DNA of 64,000 nucleotides from Robiginitomaculum sp. (GTDB taxonomy: Bacteria; Pseudomonadota; Alphaproteobacteria; Caulobacterales; Maricaulaceae), in assembly GCA_002733805.1 (NCBI GenBank), contig NVXG01000007.1:30373-94372 (forward strand), read 5' to 3'. Below the pieces are notes generated by a model. That model was not told where the DNA came from. It worked only from the letters and a program-made list of their open reading frames with translations, and made no database searches. Positions 53,514-61,515 of the stretch are shown one piece after another. The translations under genes and the position numbers were made by a program. Within the stretch, counting starts at the first letter, position 1, and each line of letters begins with the position of its first letter.

Positions 53514-54830
53514 TCAAGCGATGAACTCGGGGTAGGCAATCACCCCCACTTCAACCTGATCCAACCCAACGGCTTCTTCTTCAGGCGACACCCGAATACC
53601 GACAGTGTATTTGAGAGCCAGCCAGACCAATGAGCTGGAAATCAGCGTAAAGGCACCAATCGCTACCACGCCGGTCAGTTGCGGGATGAAGTTCACTTCT
53701 GGGTTGGTGAAGGCCACGGCCAGCGTGCCAAATATCCCGGCGACCAGATGAACCGGGATTGCACCCACCACATCGTCGATTTTGAACTTGTCGAGCAAAG
53801 GAACGCTCAACATAGCCAACAGAGATCCAAGCCCGCCAACCAGCATCGACATCTCCGCAGACGGCGTAAGTGGTTCGGCGGTAATCGCCACCAATCCAGC
53901 CAATGCGCCATTTAGCGCCATGGTCAGGTCAATCTTCTTGTAGCGAAGTTGCGTATAGACAATGGCCGTGGCCACGCCAGCGCATGCCGCCAGATTGGTA
54001 TTTACAAATATCTTGGAAACGGCGGTGACATCATCAATTGTGCCCATGGCCAATTGCGAAGCACCATTAAAGCCAAACCAGCCGAGCCACAGGATAAACA
54101 CACCCAGAGTTGCCAACGGCATGGATGATCCGGGCATCGGATGGACCATGCCATTTTCATATTTCCCGGCCCGTGCGCCTAGAATGATCGCTCCGGCCAA
54201 AGCAGCCCAACCTCCGGTCGAATGTACTAAGGTGGACCCGGCAAAGTCGCTAAACCCACGGGCATCCAACCAGCCGGTTCCCCATTCCCACGAACCGACA
54301 ATCGGATAGATAAATCCGGTCAGCAGAGCGGTAAACAACAGGAACGGCCAGAATTTGATGCGCTCGGCCAGTGTGCCAGAGACAATCGAGGCAGTCGTGG
54401 CGCAAAATACCATTTGAAAGAACCAGTCGGACGCATCCGAATATCCGGTGCCGGTGTCCGGCGTGCCTAATTGCATGATTTGCAACGGGCCTAAAAATCC
54501 ACCTTCGGCAATGCCGTACATCAATTTATAGCCAACAAACCAGAACATGATCCCGGCCACGGCGTACAGAGAAATGTTTTTCAGGCATTGCATGGAGACA
54601 TTTTTGGAACGAACTAACCCGGCTTCCAGCATGGCAAAGCCAGCCGCCATCCACATGACGAGGAAACCACCAATCAAAAACAACAGCGTGTTGAAGATAT
54701 AGGCATTTTGCACATTGCTGGCTTCTAATTGGGCAGCCAGATCAGCTATTTGCGAGGATTGCGCTTCTGCAGCGGTCGCGGCGAGTAGAATCAAGGGCAA
54801 AGCCAGAATGGTCTTTCTAAGGGAATGCAT
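53514..54830 (-). CDS. amt: Ammonium transporter Amt
   Basis: A 438-residue AMT-family transporter with 11 helices after a signal peptide (LRKTILALPLILLAATAAEA). The ammonia-pore block DFAGSTLVHSTGGWAALAGAIILGAR carries one pore His, VGAIPVHLVAGIFGTLAV the second, and the N-terminal region has LEAGLVRSKN. I start at ATG 54830; an in-frame opening to 54899 does not look like a signal sequence. A glnK gene, usual beside amt, is not adjacent. Upstream region 54831-55174 contains a palindrome. Confidence 0.94.
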   Translation of the reverse strand: MHSLRKTILALPLILLAATAAEAQSSQIADLAAQLEASNVQNAYIFNTLLFLIGGFLVMWMAAGFAMLEAGLVRSKNVSMQCLKNISLYAVAGIMFWFVGYKLMYGIAEGGFLGPLQIMQLGTPDTGTGYSDASDWFFQMVFCATTASIVSGTLAERIKFWPFLLFTALLTGFIYPIVGSWEWGTGWLDARGFSDFAGSTLVHSTGGWAALAGAIILGARAGKYENGMVHPMPGSSMPLATLGVFILWLGWFGFNGASQLAMGTIDDVTAVSKIFVNTNLAACAGVATAIVYTQLRYKKIDLTMALNGALAGLVAITAEPLTPSAEMSMLVGGLGSLLAMLSVPLLDKFKIDDVVGAIPVHLVAGIFGTLAVAFTNPEVNFIPQLTGVVAIGAFTLISSSLVWLALKYTVGIRVSPEEEAVGLDQVEVGVIAYPEFIA

Positions 54831-54940
54831 TTTACGTCTCGTTTTTGGATAAATGGATGGAGAAGCAGATGCTTTGTTGCATAGGGCTTTGGCGGCCATA
54901 GCGAGGAAATGACGAAATATTTTTGCAAAAATAACTAAAT

Positions 54941-54957
54941 TGCCTAAAAATTAGGCA
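54941..54957. promoter_or_regulatory. Inverted repeat between amt and phasin genes
   Basis: TGCCTAA and TTAGGCA, separated by AAA, form a 17-bp palindrome in the 344-bp A+T-rich divergent region 54831-55174. It could be a repressor or activator operator for either gene. I saw no convincing sigma-54 promoter in this region, and nothing else in it. Confidence 0.4.
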
Positions 54958-55174
54958 TAAAATTTTGCTGTTGAATAAAAAATAGACACAAACTTGCGAC
55001 ATGGGTTCAATGCTGTGACTAGGCGACAGATCAGAACTTGGCTTATCTGTGTCCTCAAAAGCAGGCCAAACCGGACAATCTTGGTTTATTTGGTGATTAG
55101 TATGCGCTTTCTAACTTTTGCGCCTAAACAGGTTTCATCAAATTCAAACGATCTCATTTTTAGGAGAAATCAAA

Positions 55175-55714
55175 ATGGCAAATCGTGTAAAGAAAACGGC
55201 AGAACAATCGGCTGATCTGGCTCGCAAAATTTGGCTGGCTGGCGTTGGCGCCTACGGTCGGGCTTATACCGAAACCCGGGACGGCTTGGAACAAGCAACT
55301 TCCATGTCTTCAGAAATGTTTGACGATCTGGTCGAACGCGGCACAAAAATCGAAGCCGAAGTTCGCACTTCAGTTTCTTCAAATGACCGCATCAATAAAG
55401 TTGTTGAAGCTGCTGGCAAATTCGGCGCTCGTCGCAAGGCTGGTTTTGAAGGCCGTAAAGCTCGCTTTGAAGAGCGGGTTGGTGCCGTTCGCAAAGGTTT
55501 GGGTCTGAACCGTGGTATCTTTACCATGGACCAAAAACTGGAAGCTCTGACTGAGCAATTGGACGCTTTGGCCAGAGAAGTATCCACCATCAAAAAAGCC
55601 GTAGCTAAACCTGCTCGCAAAGCATCGGTTAAAAAAGCTGTTAAAAAAGCTGCTCCTAAAAAAGCCGCTGCTAAAACCACTGCAACCAAACCAGCCGCAC
55701 CTAAGGCTGTATGA
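55175..55714 (+). CDS. Phasin-like protein with lysine/alanine-rich tail (PhaF type)
   Basis: A 179-residue protein. Residues 1-110 form an amphipathic phasin-type coil (IWLAGVGAYGRAYTETRDGLEQATSMSSEMFDDLVERGTKIE), followed by a short heptad segment (LEALTEQLDALAREVSTIKKAV) and a histone-H1-like tail of KKA/PKKAAAK repeats. This layout is that of PhaF/PhaI-type granule proteins that coat polyhydroxyalkanoate and bind DNA through the basic tail. ATG 55175 has an AGGAG site at 55162-55166. It is followed by a terminator, and a TetR-family gene converges. Confidence 0.85.
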   Translation: MANRVKKTAEQSADLARKIWLAGVGAYGRAYTETRDGLEQATSMSSEMFDDLVERGTKIEAEVRTSVSSNDRINKVVEAAGKFGARRKAGFEGRKARFEERVGAVRKGLGLNRGIFTMDQKLEALTEQLDALAREVSTIKKAVAKPARKASVKKAVKKAAPKKAAAKTTATKPAAPKAV

Positions 55715-55741
55715 TCTGATTTATCGGATCGATGAGGAAAG

Positions 55742-55769
55742 GCGGGACCCAAAGGGGTTCCGCTTTTTT
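55742..55769 (+). terminator. Rho-independent terminator after phasin gene
   Basis: GCGGGACC and GGTTCCGC form an 8-bp stem (one G-U pair) around CAAAGG, followed by six T. It begins 28 bp after the phasin stop and touches the end of the convergent TetR gene at 55769. Confidence 0.8.
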
Positions 55770-56407
55770 CATTTTGGGGCGAGGTTTTTCTTTAATAGAG
55801 CCTGCATGCCTTGCAGGGCATCAAACCCCGCCTCGCCCATATAGGGCACGCTTAAGGTCATGATCTGGAACACGCTTTGATGGATGGCTGTTTGGGCCGG
55901 AATTTTCCGTTGCTCAATTTCCTGCAAATTCAACCAATAGGTAAAGCACAACAGGTTTTGTTCGACCAGGGTATCGAGCAGCACCTCATCAATGTGCAAA
56001 TAATCAAGTTGGATCAGATTGTTCAGATTGGCCCGAATGGCTTTGCGTTTGGCGTTTAATAATCGTTTGAATTTCGGAGCCAGCACCGGGTACCGATCCA
56101 GAATTGAATCCAGATTGCGGTAAAAGAACCGAAAATCCCAGATTTCTTCCAAGACTATATAGGCAAATATCCACTGATCCTCGATCGAGCGCATGTCCTT
56201 GCTGCCAGATTGCAGGATAATCTGCATTTCTTCTTCGAAGGCGTCATATAGCGCCGGGATAATCTCTTCCTTGCCCTTGAAATGGTAATAGAGATTGCCC
56301 GGGCTGATTTCGAGCGCATTGGCAATATCCACCGCGCTGATCGCGGTTTCACCCTCCTCATTCAACAGGGTCAGAGCGGCGTTCAAAATGCGCTGTTTGG
56401 TATTCAT
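55769..56407 (-). CDS. TetR family transcriptional regulator
   Basis: A 212-residue TetR regulator. The N-terminal helix-turn-helix reads TKQRILNAALTLLNEEGETAISAVDIANALEISPGNLYYHFKGKEEII (residues 3-50), and the C-terminal ligand domain is helical. It lies next to the phasin gene, converging on its terminator, suggesting but not proving that it controls storage-granule genes. Its upstream region is the repeat cluster at 56475-56870. Confidence 0.87.
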   Translation of the reverse strand: MNTKQRILNAALTLLNEEGETAISAVDIANALEISPGNLYYHFKGKEEIIPALYDAFEEEMQIILQSGSKDMRSIEDQWIFAYIVLEEIWDFRFFYRNLDSILDRYPVLAPKFKRLLNAKRKAIRANLNNLIQLDYLHIDEVLLDTLVEQNLLCFTYWLNLQEIEQRKIPAQTAIHQSVFQIMTLSVPYMGEAGFDALQGMQALLKKNLAPK

Positions 56408-56474
56408 AAGGCGACCTTAAGCCAAAATTAAAATTGGCGGTAGGGGGTGTGTGGGGGAGGTTTTCGTTCCGGGT

Positions 56475-56595
56475 CCAATGCTTCGAGGCTCTCTTCGCTC
56501 GCACCTCTTCCATGAGGTGCTTGGTAAAACGAACCAAACCCACACCACCAACCTCATGCTGAGGTGCTGCAAAGCAGCCTCGAAGCATCGGCAAC
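56475..56595 (+). repeat. Interspersed palindromic repeat A, copy 2
   Basis: ~121 bp bounded by CCAATGCTTCGAGGCTC and GCCTCGAAGCATCGGCAAC, with inner CACCTCTTCCATGAGGTGC and ACCTCATGCTGAGGTGC. It is followed by repeat B copy 2 in the inverted order of 48.1 kb. Confidence 0.85.
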
Positions 56596-56610
56596 CGGGC
56601 CACCGACCCA

Positions 56611-56700
56611 TCCCGGTCCCTGGCCTTCGAGCCGGGGTCCAGCTCTTCCTAGGTTTCGTCTGCGTCAAATTGGTCTGGACCCCGGATTAAATCCGGGGAC
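56611..56700 (-). repeat. Interspersed palindromic repeat B, copy 2 (inverted)
   Basis: ~90 bp whose reverse complement matches 48087-48174: GTCCCCGGATTTAATCCGGGG, then GGTCCAGACCA and CCTAGGAAGAGCTGG, then a terminal CCGG. The orientation relative to repeat A is preserved, so B and A move as one module. Confidence 0.78.
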
Positions 56701-56748
56701 GGCACGCAAAGCGAGAGGTCAAAACTGCACGATAAGTGTCGTCACTTT

Positions 56749-56870
56749 CCGATGCTTCGAGGTTCCTTGTAGTCGCACCTCAGCATGAGGTAGGTGGTGT
56801 GGGTGAGACTGTAGCAGCAAGACACACCTCATGCTGAGGTGCCGCATAGCGGCCTCGAAGCATTGGCAAC
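56749..56870 (+). repeat. Interspersed palindromic repeat A, copy 3
   Basis: ~122 bp bounded by CCGATGCTTCGAGGTTC and GCCTCGAAGCATTGGCAAC, with inner CACCTCAGCATGAGGT and ACCTCATGCTGAGGTGC. It is the second A element in the 865-bp gene-free stretch 56408-57272. That stretch otherwise holds repeat B copy 2, repeat C copy 1 and, beyond about 56916, no feature I can name (a TATCCC/GGGATA mini-palindrome lies at 57214-57227). Confidence 0.85.
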
Positions 56871-56874
56871 CGGG

Positions 56875-56915
56875 GTATCTGTGCAATCAAATCCCATTGT
56901 CATTTTGTATTGTCA
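56875..56915. repeat. TGTCA-rich repeat C, copy 1
   Basis: GTATCTGTGCAATCAAATCC is followed by CATTGTCATTTTGTATTGTCA. It is matched with small gaps by 63692-63723. Downstream to about 57020 several TGTCA/TGACA words recur, including two adjacent TTGTTGAC units at 57002-57019. Confidence 0.6.
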
Positions 56916-57272
56916 CGAGCGTGACAGCACTGACAATAAAACCACAATTAAATTTGGCTCACCGGGGTCTTGGCCATACAAAACTCACAATAAAATGACA
57001 GTTGTTGACGCTTGTTGACAATGAAGCTAGCAGACAAACTTGTGTAATCTTCTAACGGGTGGATCAGCCTATACTATAGGGAATCATGTCCCTAAATTGT
57101 GGCGGAATCGGCTCTTTCATATTGTAAATAAACAAGAAAACACGCGCAAACGGTCTCGAGTGCGAGATGATTATTCGAACCCTACATGGGTGTGGATGCG
57201 GGCTGGCAGGGTTTATCCCGAGGGATATTCCAATTCGTTTTTTTATTTGGCCAGTTTTCCAAAAAATAGCAA

Positions 57273-58418
57273 TTACAACTGAGCCAATCCTCTGGTCAAA
57301 TCGTCGATCAGGTCGGTTTCATCCTCAAGTCCGATCGACAGACGGATCAGGGGGCCAGTGTGGTGCCACGAACCGGCGGTGCGGACCAATTGCGGGTCGC
57401 AATGCACGGCCAGACTTTCATAACCGCCCCATGAGAAACCAAGGCCAAATATTTTGAGGGCATTCAAAAATGCGAGTACCTTTGGTTCCTCCACCGGGTG
57501 CAGAACCAGTGAGAACAGGCCAGAGGAGCCGGAAAAATCCCGCTTCCACAATTCGTGATCCGGGTGTTCGGGCAGGGCTGGGTGTAAAACCAATGCGACT
57601 TCTGACCGTTTGGATAGCCATTTGGCAATGTTGAGCGCGACCCGTTCTTGTCTCTCCAGACGGGTGCCCATGGTGCGTAGGCCGCGCAGGACCAACCATG
57701 CGTCATCTGGCGCGGTGAAGTTGCCACTGGCTCGGTTATAGCTGGCCAGCAGCTTGCTGCCTTCTTTCGAGCCGGCTGCAATGGTACCCAGCAAAACATC
57801 CGAATGTCCGCACGGGTATTTGGTTGCGGCCTGAATGGAAAAATCCACCCCCATGGTCAGCGGTTTCAAAAACCAGGCCGCGCCCCAAGTATTGTCAATC
57901 AATGTCCAGATTTTGCGGCGTTTGGCCACTTCAACCACTGCCGTAATATCGGTGAACTCCATGGTAAGAGAGCCAGGTGATTCCATGAAAATGGCTTTGG
58001 TATTGTCTTTAACCAAAGTCTCGATGTCATCGGCTGCGCCGGGATCAAAATAACTGGTTTCAACGCCGAACCGGCTTAAATGTCCTTCGCAAAATCGGCG
58101 GGTCGGACCATAGATGTTATCGCTTAACAACACATGGTCACCTGCGGCGCAAATGGCCAATAAGGGCAGGGTGCAGGCTGTAAGGCCGCTATTGGCCAAT
58201 ATCACGCTGTTCGCTTGTTCCAACTCGCAAAAAACGGCACATAAACTATCATGTACGGTCATGCCTTGGGTGCCATAATGGCGCTTTGGACCCGTTGCGT
58301 ACAAGTCTTCGGCTCGATCAAATAAGATGGTCGAGGCTCGTTGTATCGGTGGGTTGATCGCGCCTTCAGCACTTGGATCGCCGCGACCCAAATGGGTGAT
58401 TTTGGTGTGGTCACTCAT
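57273..58418 (-). CDS. metC: Cystathionine beta-lyase
   Basis: A 381-residue gamma-family PLP enzyme of the Cys/Met metabolism group. The PLP lysine lies in ATKYPCGHSDVLLG (about 207-220), NSGLTACTLPL and SDNIYGPTRRFCEGHL are family blocks, and QRASTILFD lies near the N-terminus. MetC-type enzymes cleave cystathionine to homocysteine, pyruvate and ammonia. It overlaps the cysteine synthase start as ATGA, so the pair is a sulfur-amino-acid operon. The lyase could also be a gamma-lyase; the IYGPT motif favours MetC. Confidence 0.9.
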   Translation of the reverse strand: MSDHTKITHLGRGDPSAEGAINPPIQRASTILFDRAEDLYATGPKRHYGTQGMTVHDSLCAVFCELEQANSVILANSGLTACTLPLLAICAAGDHVLLSDNIYGPTRRFCEGHLSRFGVETSYFDPGAADDIETLVKDNTKAIFMESPGSLTMEFTDITAVVEVAKRRKIWTLIDNTWGAAWFLKPLTMGVDFSIQAATKYPCGHSDVLLGTIAAGSKEGSKLLASYNRASGNFTAPDDAWLVLRGLRTMGTRLERQERVALNIAKWLSKRSEVALVLHPALPEHPDHELWKRDFSGSSGLFSLVLHPVEEPKVLAFLNALKIFGLGFSWGGYESLAVHCDPQLVRTAGSWHHTGPLIRLSIGLEDETDLIDDLTRGLAQL

Positions 58419-59434
58419 GTGTTCGTGCCTTCTTGTAGCCAGATCGGCACTGGCAAATCCTTTTCGCGCAAAAATGCCGGATTATACAGTTTGGAAGCGT
58501 AGCGGTTGCCGTAATCACAGAGCAAGGTGACAATCGTATGCCCCGGGCCCATTTCGCGGGCCATTCGCATGGCTCCGGCAATGTTGATGCCGCTGGAGCC
58601 GCCCAGACATAACCCCTCTTGCTCAACCAGATCAAACAGGATTTGCACCGCTTCGCGGTCGTGAATTTGCCAAGATTGATCTACTTCCACATCGACCAGA
58701 TTTTCGGTAATTCTACCCTGCCCAATCCCTTCGGTAATGGAGTTACCTTCGGCTGACAATTCACCCTTGGTATACCAATTGTGTAATTTGGCACCCATCG
58801 GGTCAGCCAGTCCAATTTGAACCTCCGGGCAGGTTTCTTTCATGAATTGCGAGACGCCGCCCAAGGTGCCGCCCGAACCAACCGAGCAAATAAATCCATC
58901 CAGTTTTCGGTCGGTTTGCGTGACGATTTCCGGGGCAGTGGTCTGGTAATGAGCCAGCCGGTTATCGGTGTTGTCAAACTGATTGGCCCACCACGCGCCA
59001 TGCGGTTCAGTTTGGTTAAGTTTTTCTGATAACATTCGGGAATAATTAGCAAAATGATCTGGATTAGTCGGTGGAACAGCTGGCACTTCGATTAATTTTG
59101 CACCAAATAAACGAATCGCCAGTTTCTTCTCTTCGGCCTGATTGTCCGGCATGACAATGACCACCTGATGACCCATTGCTGCGCCAACCATCGCCAAGCC
59201 GATCCCGGTATTGCCCGCCGTGCCTTCGACAATGGTTCCGTTTGGCTTCAATGCGCCGCTGGCCCGGGCTTGCATCACCATGCCCAATGCCGCCCGGTCC
59301 TTTACAGACTGTCCGGGGTTCAGAAATTCTGCCTTGCCCAGGATTTCGCACTCGGTTGCTTCCGAGGCCGCGTTCAGGCGTAAAAGCGGCGTATTACCGA
59401 TCAAATTAATCACTGATTTCGGGTGTTTACTCAT
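58415..59434 (-). CDS. cysK: Cysteine synthase A-type enzyme
   Basis: A 339-residue fold-type II PLP enzyme that makes cysteine from O-acetylserine and sulfide, or acts on related substrates. NLIGNTPLLRL starts the protein, the PLP lysine lies in NPGQSVKDRAA, EGTAGNTGIGLAM is the substrate loop, and GSGGTLGGVS is the phosphate-binding loop. A C-terminal extension of about 25 residues beyond the common core is present. It lies upstream of metC; start and stop overlap neighbours by 4 nt. Cystathionine beta-synthase-like activity cannot be excluded. Confidence 0.9.
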   Translation of the reverse strand: MSKHPKSVINLIGNTPLLRLNAASEATECEILGKAEFLNPGQSVKDRAALGMVMQARASGALKPNGTIVEGTAGNTGIGLAMVGAAMGHQVVIVMPDNQAEEKKLAIRLFGAKLIEVPAVPPTNPDHFANYSRMLSEKLNQTEPHGAWWANQFDNTDNRLAHYQTTAPEIVTQTDRKLDGFICSVGSGGTLGGVSQFMKETCPEVQIGLADPMGAKLHNWYTKGELSAEGNSITEGIGQGRITENLVDVEVDQSWQIHDREAVQILFDLVEQEGLCLGGSSGINIAGAMRMAREMGPGHTIVTLLCDYGNRYASKLYNPAFLREKDLPVPIWLQEGTNT

Positions 59435-60624
59435 TGGGTTGAATCCGGTGTTTTGTTAATCGGACTGTCGTGTAATTCGATCATCCCGCCAAACGGTGGG
59501 GCCAGTCGGCCTTCACTGTCAAAGCGCTCAATCAGGGCGGCGGTTCGGGCTGCGGAATCCTTGGATAAATCGGCGTAAAATAGATTAAATGGATCGGGTT
59601 TGAACCGTGCGCCAAGTGATACTTTCTTGCGTAAATTCTCTGATCTCGGCTTTTCGATCAGCAAGATACCTTCGTCGCATTGGGTACTGGTTTGTCCGGG
59701 GATGGGGGCCGGGTCGGTGCCCCAATCCAGACCGGATGCTGCAACGCCGCCCAAATGAAGCCGGGCCGGTGCAAAGTCTAAAACCGCCGCACCCAAAACC
59801 GGGTTTACGCAGGCCAAGGCCCGACCTTGGGTCTTTTGCAATCGACCCTTTTGGTCCCAAACCATGCTGCGTTCACGAAACCGGGTGATCTCCTTGGTAT
59901 CCTGTTCTTGATAAGCATTGTACGTTACAATACAACGAGTTGCGGTAGCAGATTTGCAAGGTGACAGCCCATGTAAGCCCCCTTCGAACAAATCCAGTGG
60001 CACGGCAAAGTCAATGACATAGGCCACGGCCAACCGCTCGCGAACATGGGGATTATCAAAGCGGTCTTGCAATAAGCCCAAGACATGCAAGCCGCCTTGC
60101 TCCACGCCGACCAAGATTATGGGGCCGGCGCTGTCAATTTCGGCAAAAAACCGATCAAAAGCGGCCAAAACATCGCCGTAAGCAAAGGCTCTTGCCGCTC
60201 GGGCATCATTGCGGGTGGTTAGGAATGAATAGAGCGACGCGGCGCGGTATTTTGGGATAGAAACTGGCCCGATAGCCCGAAATGGTCCAGCCCAATTGGG
60301 CACGGCCTCGCGGAGCAGGCGGTCGTTACTTTCTTCGTCGTTCAAGTCGGTATTCCAGTGATCGCCTCCCCAATAAGTGGTTGGAGTCACCACGAAAACA
60401 TGCGGCTGGTTCTTGGTCTCTTCAGGCGTGGGGGGGCGCACCCAACTAGCTGGGTCCGAATAATCGGGTGCTTTTGGCGGTAGATAGGTTTGAAACGGCA
60501 CCCGTGGGTCAAGAAAGAACCGAAACAGATTGTCGCGGCCCGTATAGGCTAAAATGGCAGATAACAGCACCAAACCCGCCAGTGAAACGAGTGAGAGTCG
60601 CAGGAAAGTTGCTTTGTTGAGCAC
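59431..60624 (-). CDS. DUF3089 alpha/beta-hydrolase-like protein
   Basis: A 397-residue protein of the DUF3089 family, an alpha/beta-hydrolase-like group of unknown function. A membrane anchor lies near the N-terminus (about 10-28, LSLVSLAGLVLLSAILAY). VFVVTPTTYWGGDHWNTDLND and IPKYRAASLYSF are family blocks, while VGVEQGGLHVLGLL holds a GxExGG elbow where a serine nucleophile would be expected (GxSxG), so catalysis is doubtful. I start at GTG 60624 because TTGAGG lies six bases upstream; a longer frame to 60795 has no ribosome site. The upstream 149 bp are shared with the divergent DUF502 gene. Confidence 0.78.
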   Translation of the reverse strand: MLNKATFLRLSLVSLAGLVLLSAILAYTGRDNLFRFFLDPRVPFQTYLPPKAPDYSDPASWVRPPTPEETKNQPHVFVVTPTTYWGGDHWNTDLNDEESNDRLLREAVPNWAGPFRAIGPVSIPKYRAASLYSFLTTRNDARAARAFAYGDVLAAFDRFFAEIDSAGPIILVGVEQGGLHVLGLLQDRFDNPHVRERLAVAYVIDFAVPLDLFEGGLHGLSPCKSATATRCIVTYNAYQEQDTKEITRFRERSMVWDQKGRLQKTQGRALACVNPVLGAAVLDFAPARLHLGGVAASGLDWGTDPAPIPGQTSTQCDEGILLIEKPRSENLRKKVSLGARFKPDPFNLFYADLSKDSAARTAALIERFDSEGRLAPPFGGMIELHDSPINKTPDSTQ

Positions 60625-60773
60625 GGAATACCTCAAGGTAAATTTTGGCGAATCTGGTCCGCATAACAACCCGGCTTGGCTCATCTTGCAACAGGCAATG
60701 GAGTTCCGACCCGAATTGATCTTGTCAGAATCAGCCATATGGCCGAAGCTGGAGAGAACAGGAGACCTTTCCC

Positions 60774-61496
60774 ATGTCGCAAACACCGGAATCACCCGAT
60801 GAAGCTCACCCGCCGCACAAGCGCGGATTATTGTTGTGGCTTCGCAACAGCTTTCTGACCGGTATCGTGATTACCGCGCCGATTGGCGCAACATTCTGGG
60901 TTGTGGTCAGCTTTGTGAATTTTGTCGATGGATCGGTGATTCCGCTAATTCCAGAGCGGTTTAATCCCGAAAATTATCTGCCATTTGATTTGCCGGGCTT
61001 AGGTCTGGTGGTGGCCGTAATTGGATTGACCCTGCTGGGCGCATTGGCGGCCAATATATTTGGCCGAACCTTGATCGGGTTCGGCGAAAGTCTGCTGAAA
61101 AAGGTGCCGTTTGTCAGCAATCTGTACGAAGCGGTCAAACAGATCATCCACACTATTGTTTCAGGCTCTGACAAGTCGTTTCAAGACGCGGTATTGATCG
61201 AATATCCGCGCAAAGGCCTGTGGGCAATCGGCTTTATCACGGCTGGAACCAAAGGGGAGGTGGCCAAGTTGCTTCCGGGCAATATTGTGGCGGTGTTTGT
61301 GCCAACTACGCCCAACCCGACATCCGGGTTTTTGCTATATGAAGAGCGGTCTAACCTGAAAGACCTTGAAATGAGCGTCGAAGATGCCGCCAAACTGGTG
61401 ATCTCGGCCGGTTTGGTCTATCCGGAGCCGCCCAAAGCCAAAACCGGTAAAGCCAAAACTCGCAAGATCAAGCCACCAAAAAACAACGGAAAATGA
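60774..61496 (+). CDS. DUF502 family membrane protein
   Basis: A 240-residue membrane protein of the DUF502 family (function unknown; about three helices). FLTGIVITAPIGATFWVVVSFVNFVDG and LVVAVIGLTLLGALAANIFGRTLIGFGESLLKKVPFVSNLYEAVKQI are the diagnostic blocks, and a GFITAGTKGEVAKLLPG-like core follows. The C-terminal tail is Lys-rich (KAKTGKAKTRKIKPPKNN). It begins at ATG 60774 with AGGAGACC at 60760-60767, and runs convergently into recG, ending 19 bp from its stop. Confidence 0.85.
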   Translation: MSQTPESPDEAHPPHKRGLLLWLRNSFLTGIVITAPIGATFWVVVSFVNFVDGSVIPLIPERFNPENYLPFDLPGLGLVVAVIGLTLLGALAANIFGRTLIGFGESLLKKVPFVSNLYEAVKQIIHTIVSGSDKSFQDAVLIEYPRKGLWAIGFITAGTKGEVAKLLPGNIVAVFVPTTPNPTSGFLLYEERSNLKDLEMSVEDAAKLVISAGLVYPEPPKAKTGKAKTRKIKPPKNNGK

Positions 61497-61515
61497 CCTT
61501 TTTGAACGGGAATTT

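Noticed and set aside
54831..55174. Sigma-54/NtrC promoter for amt
   Set aside because: No TGGCAC-N5-TTGC element with correct spacing could be read upstream of the amt start.
56475..56870. CRISPR array from repeated palindromes
   Set aside because: Copies are single ~120-bp palindromic elements separated by unique DNA of varying length, with no short regular repeat-spacer pattern and no cas genes.
57165..57185. TTCGAA word resembling a tRNA T-loop
   Set aside because: The flanking 5-bp T-stem does not pair on either strand and no acceptor or anticodon stem is present.
57040..57282. 80-codon plus-strand frame in the repeat-rich gap
   Set aside because: No ribosome site, no recognised domain and uneven composition; it overlaps the metC end. 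Left as non-coding.
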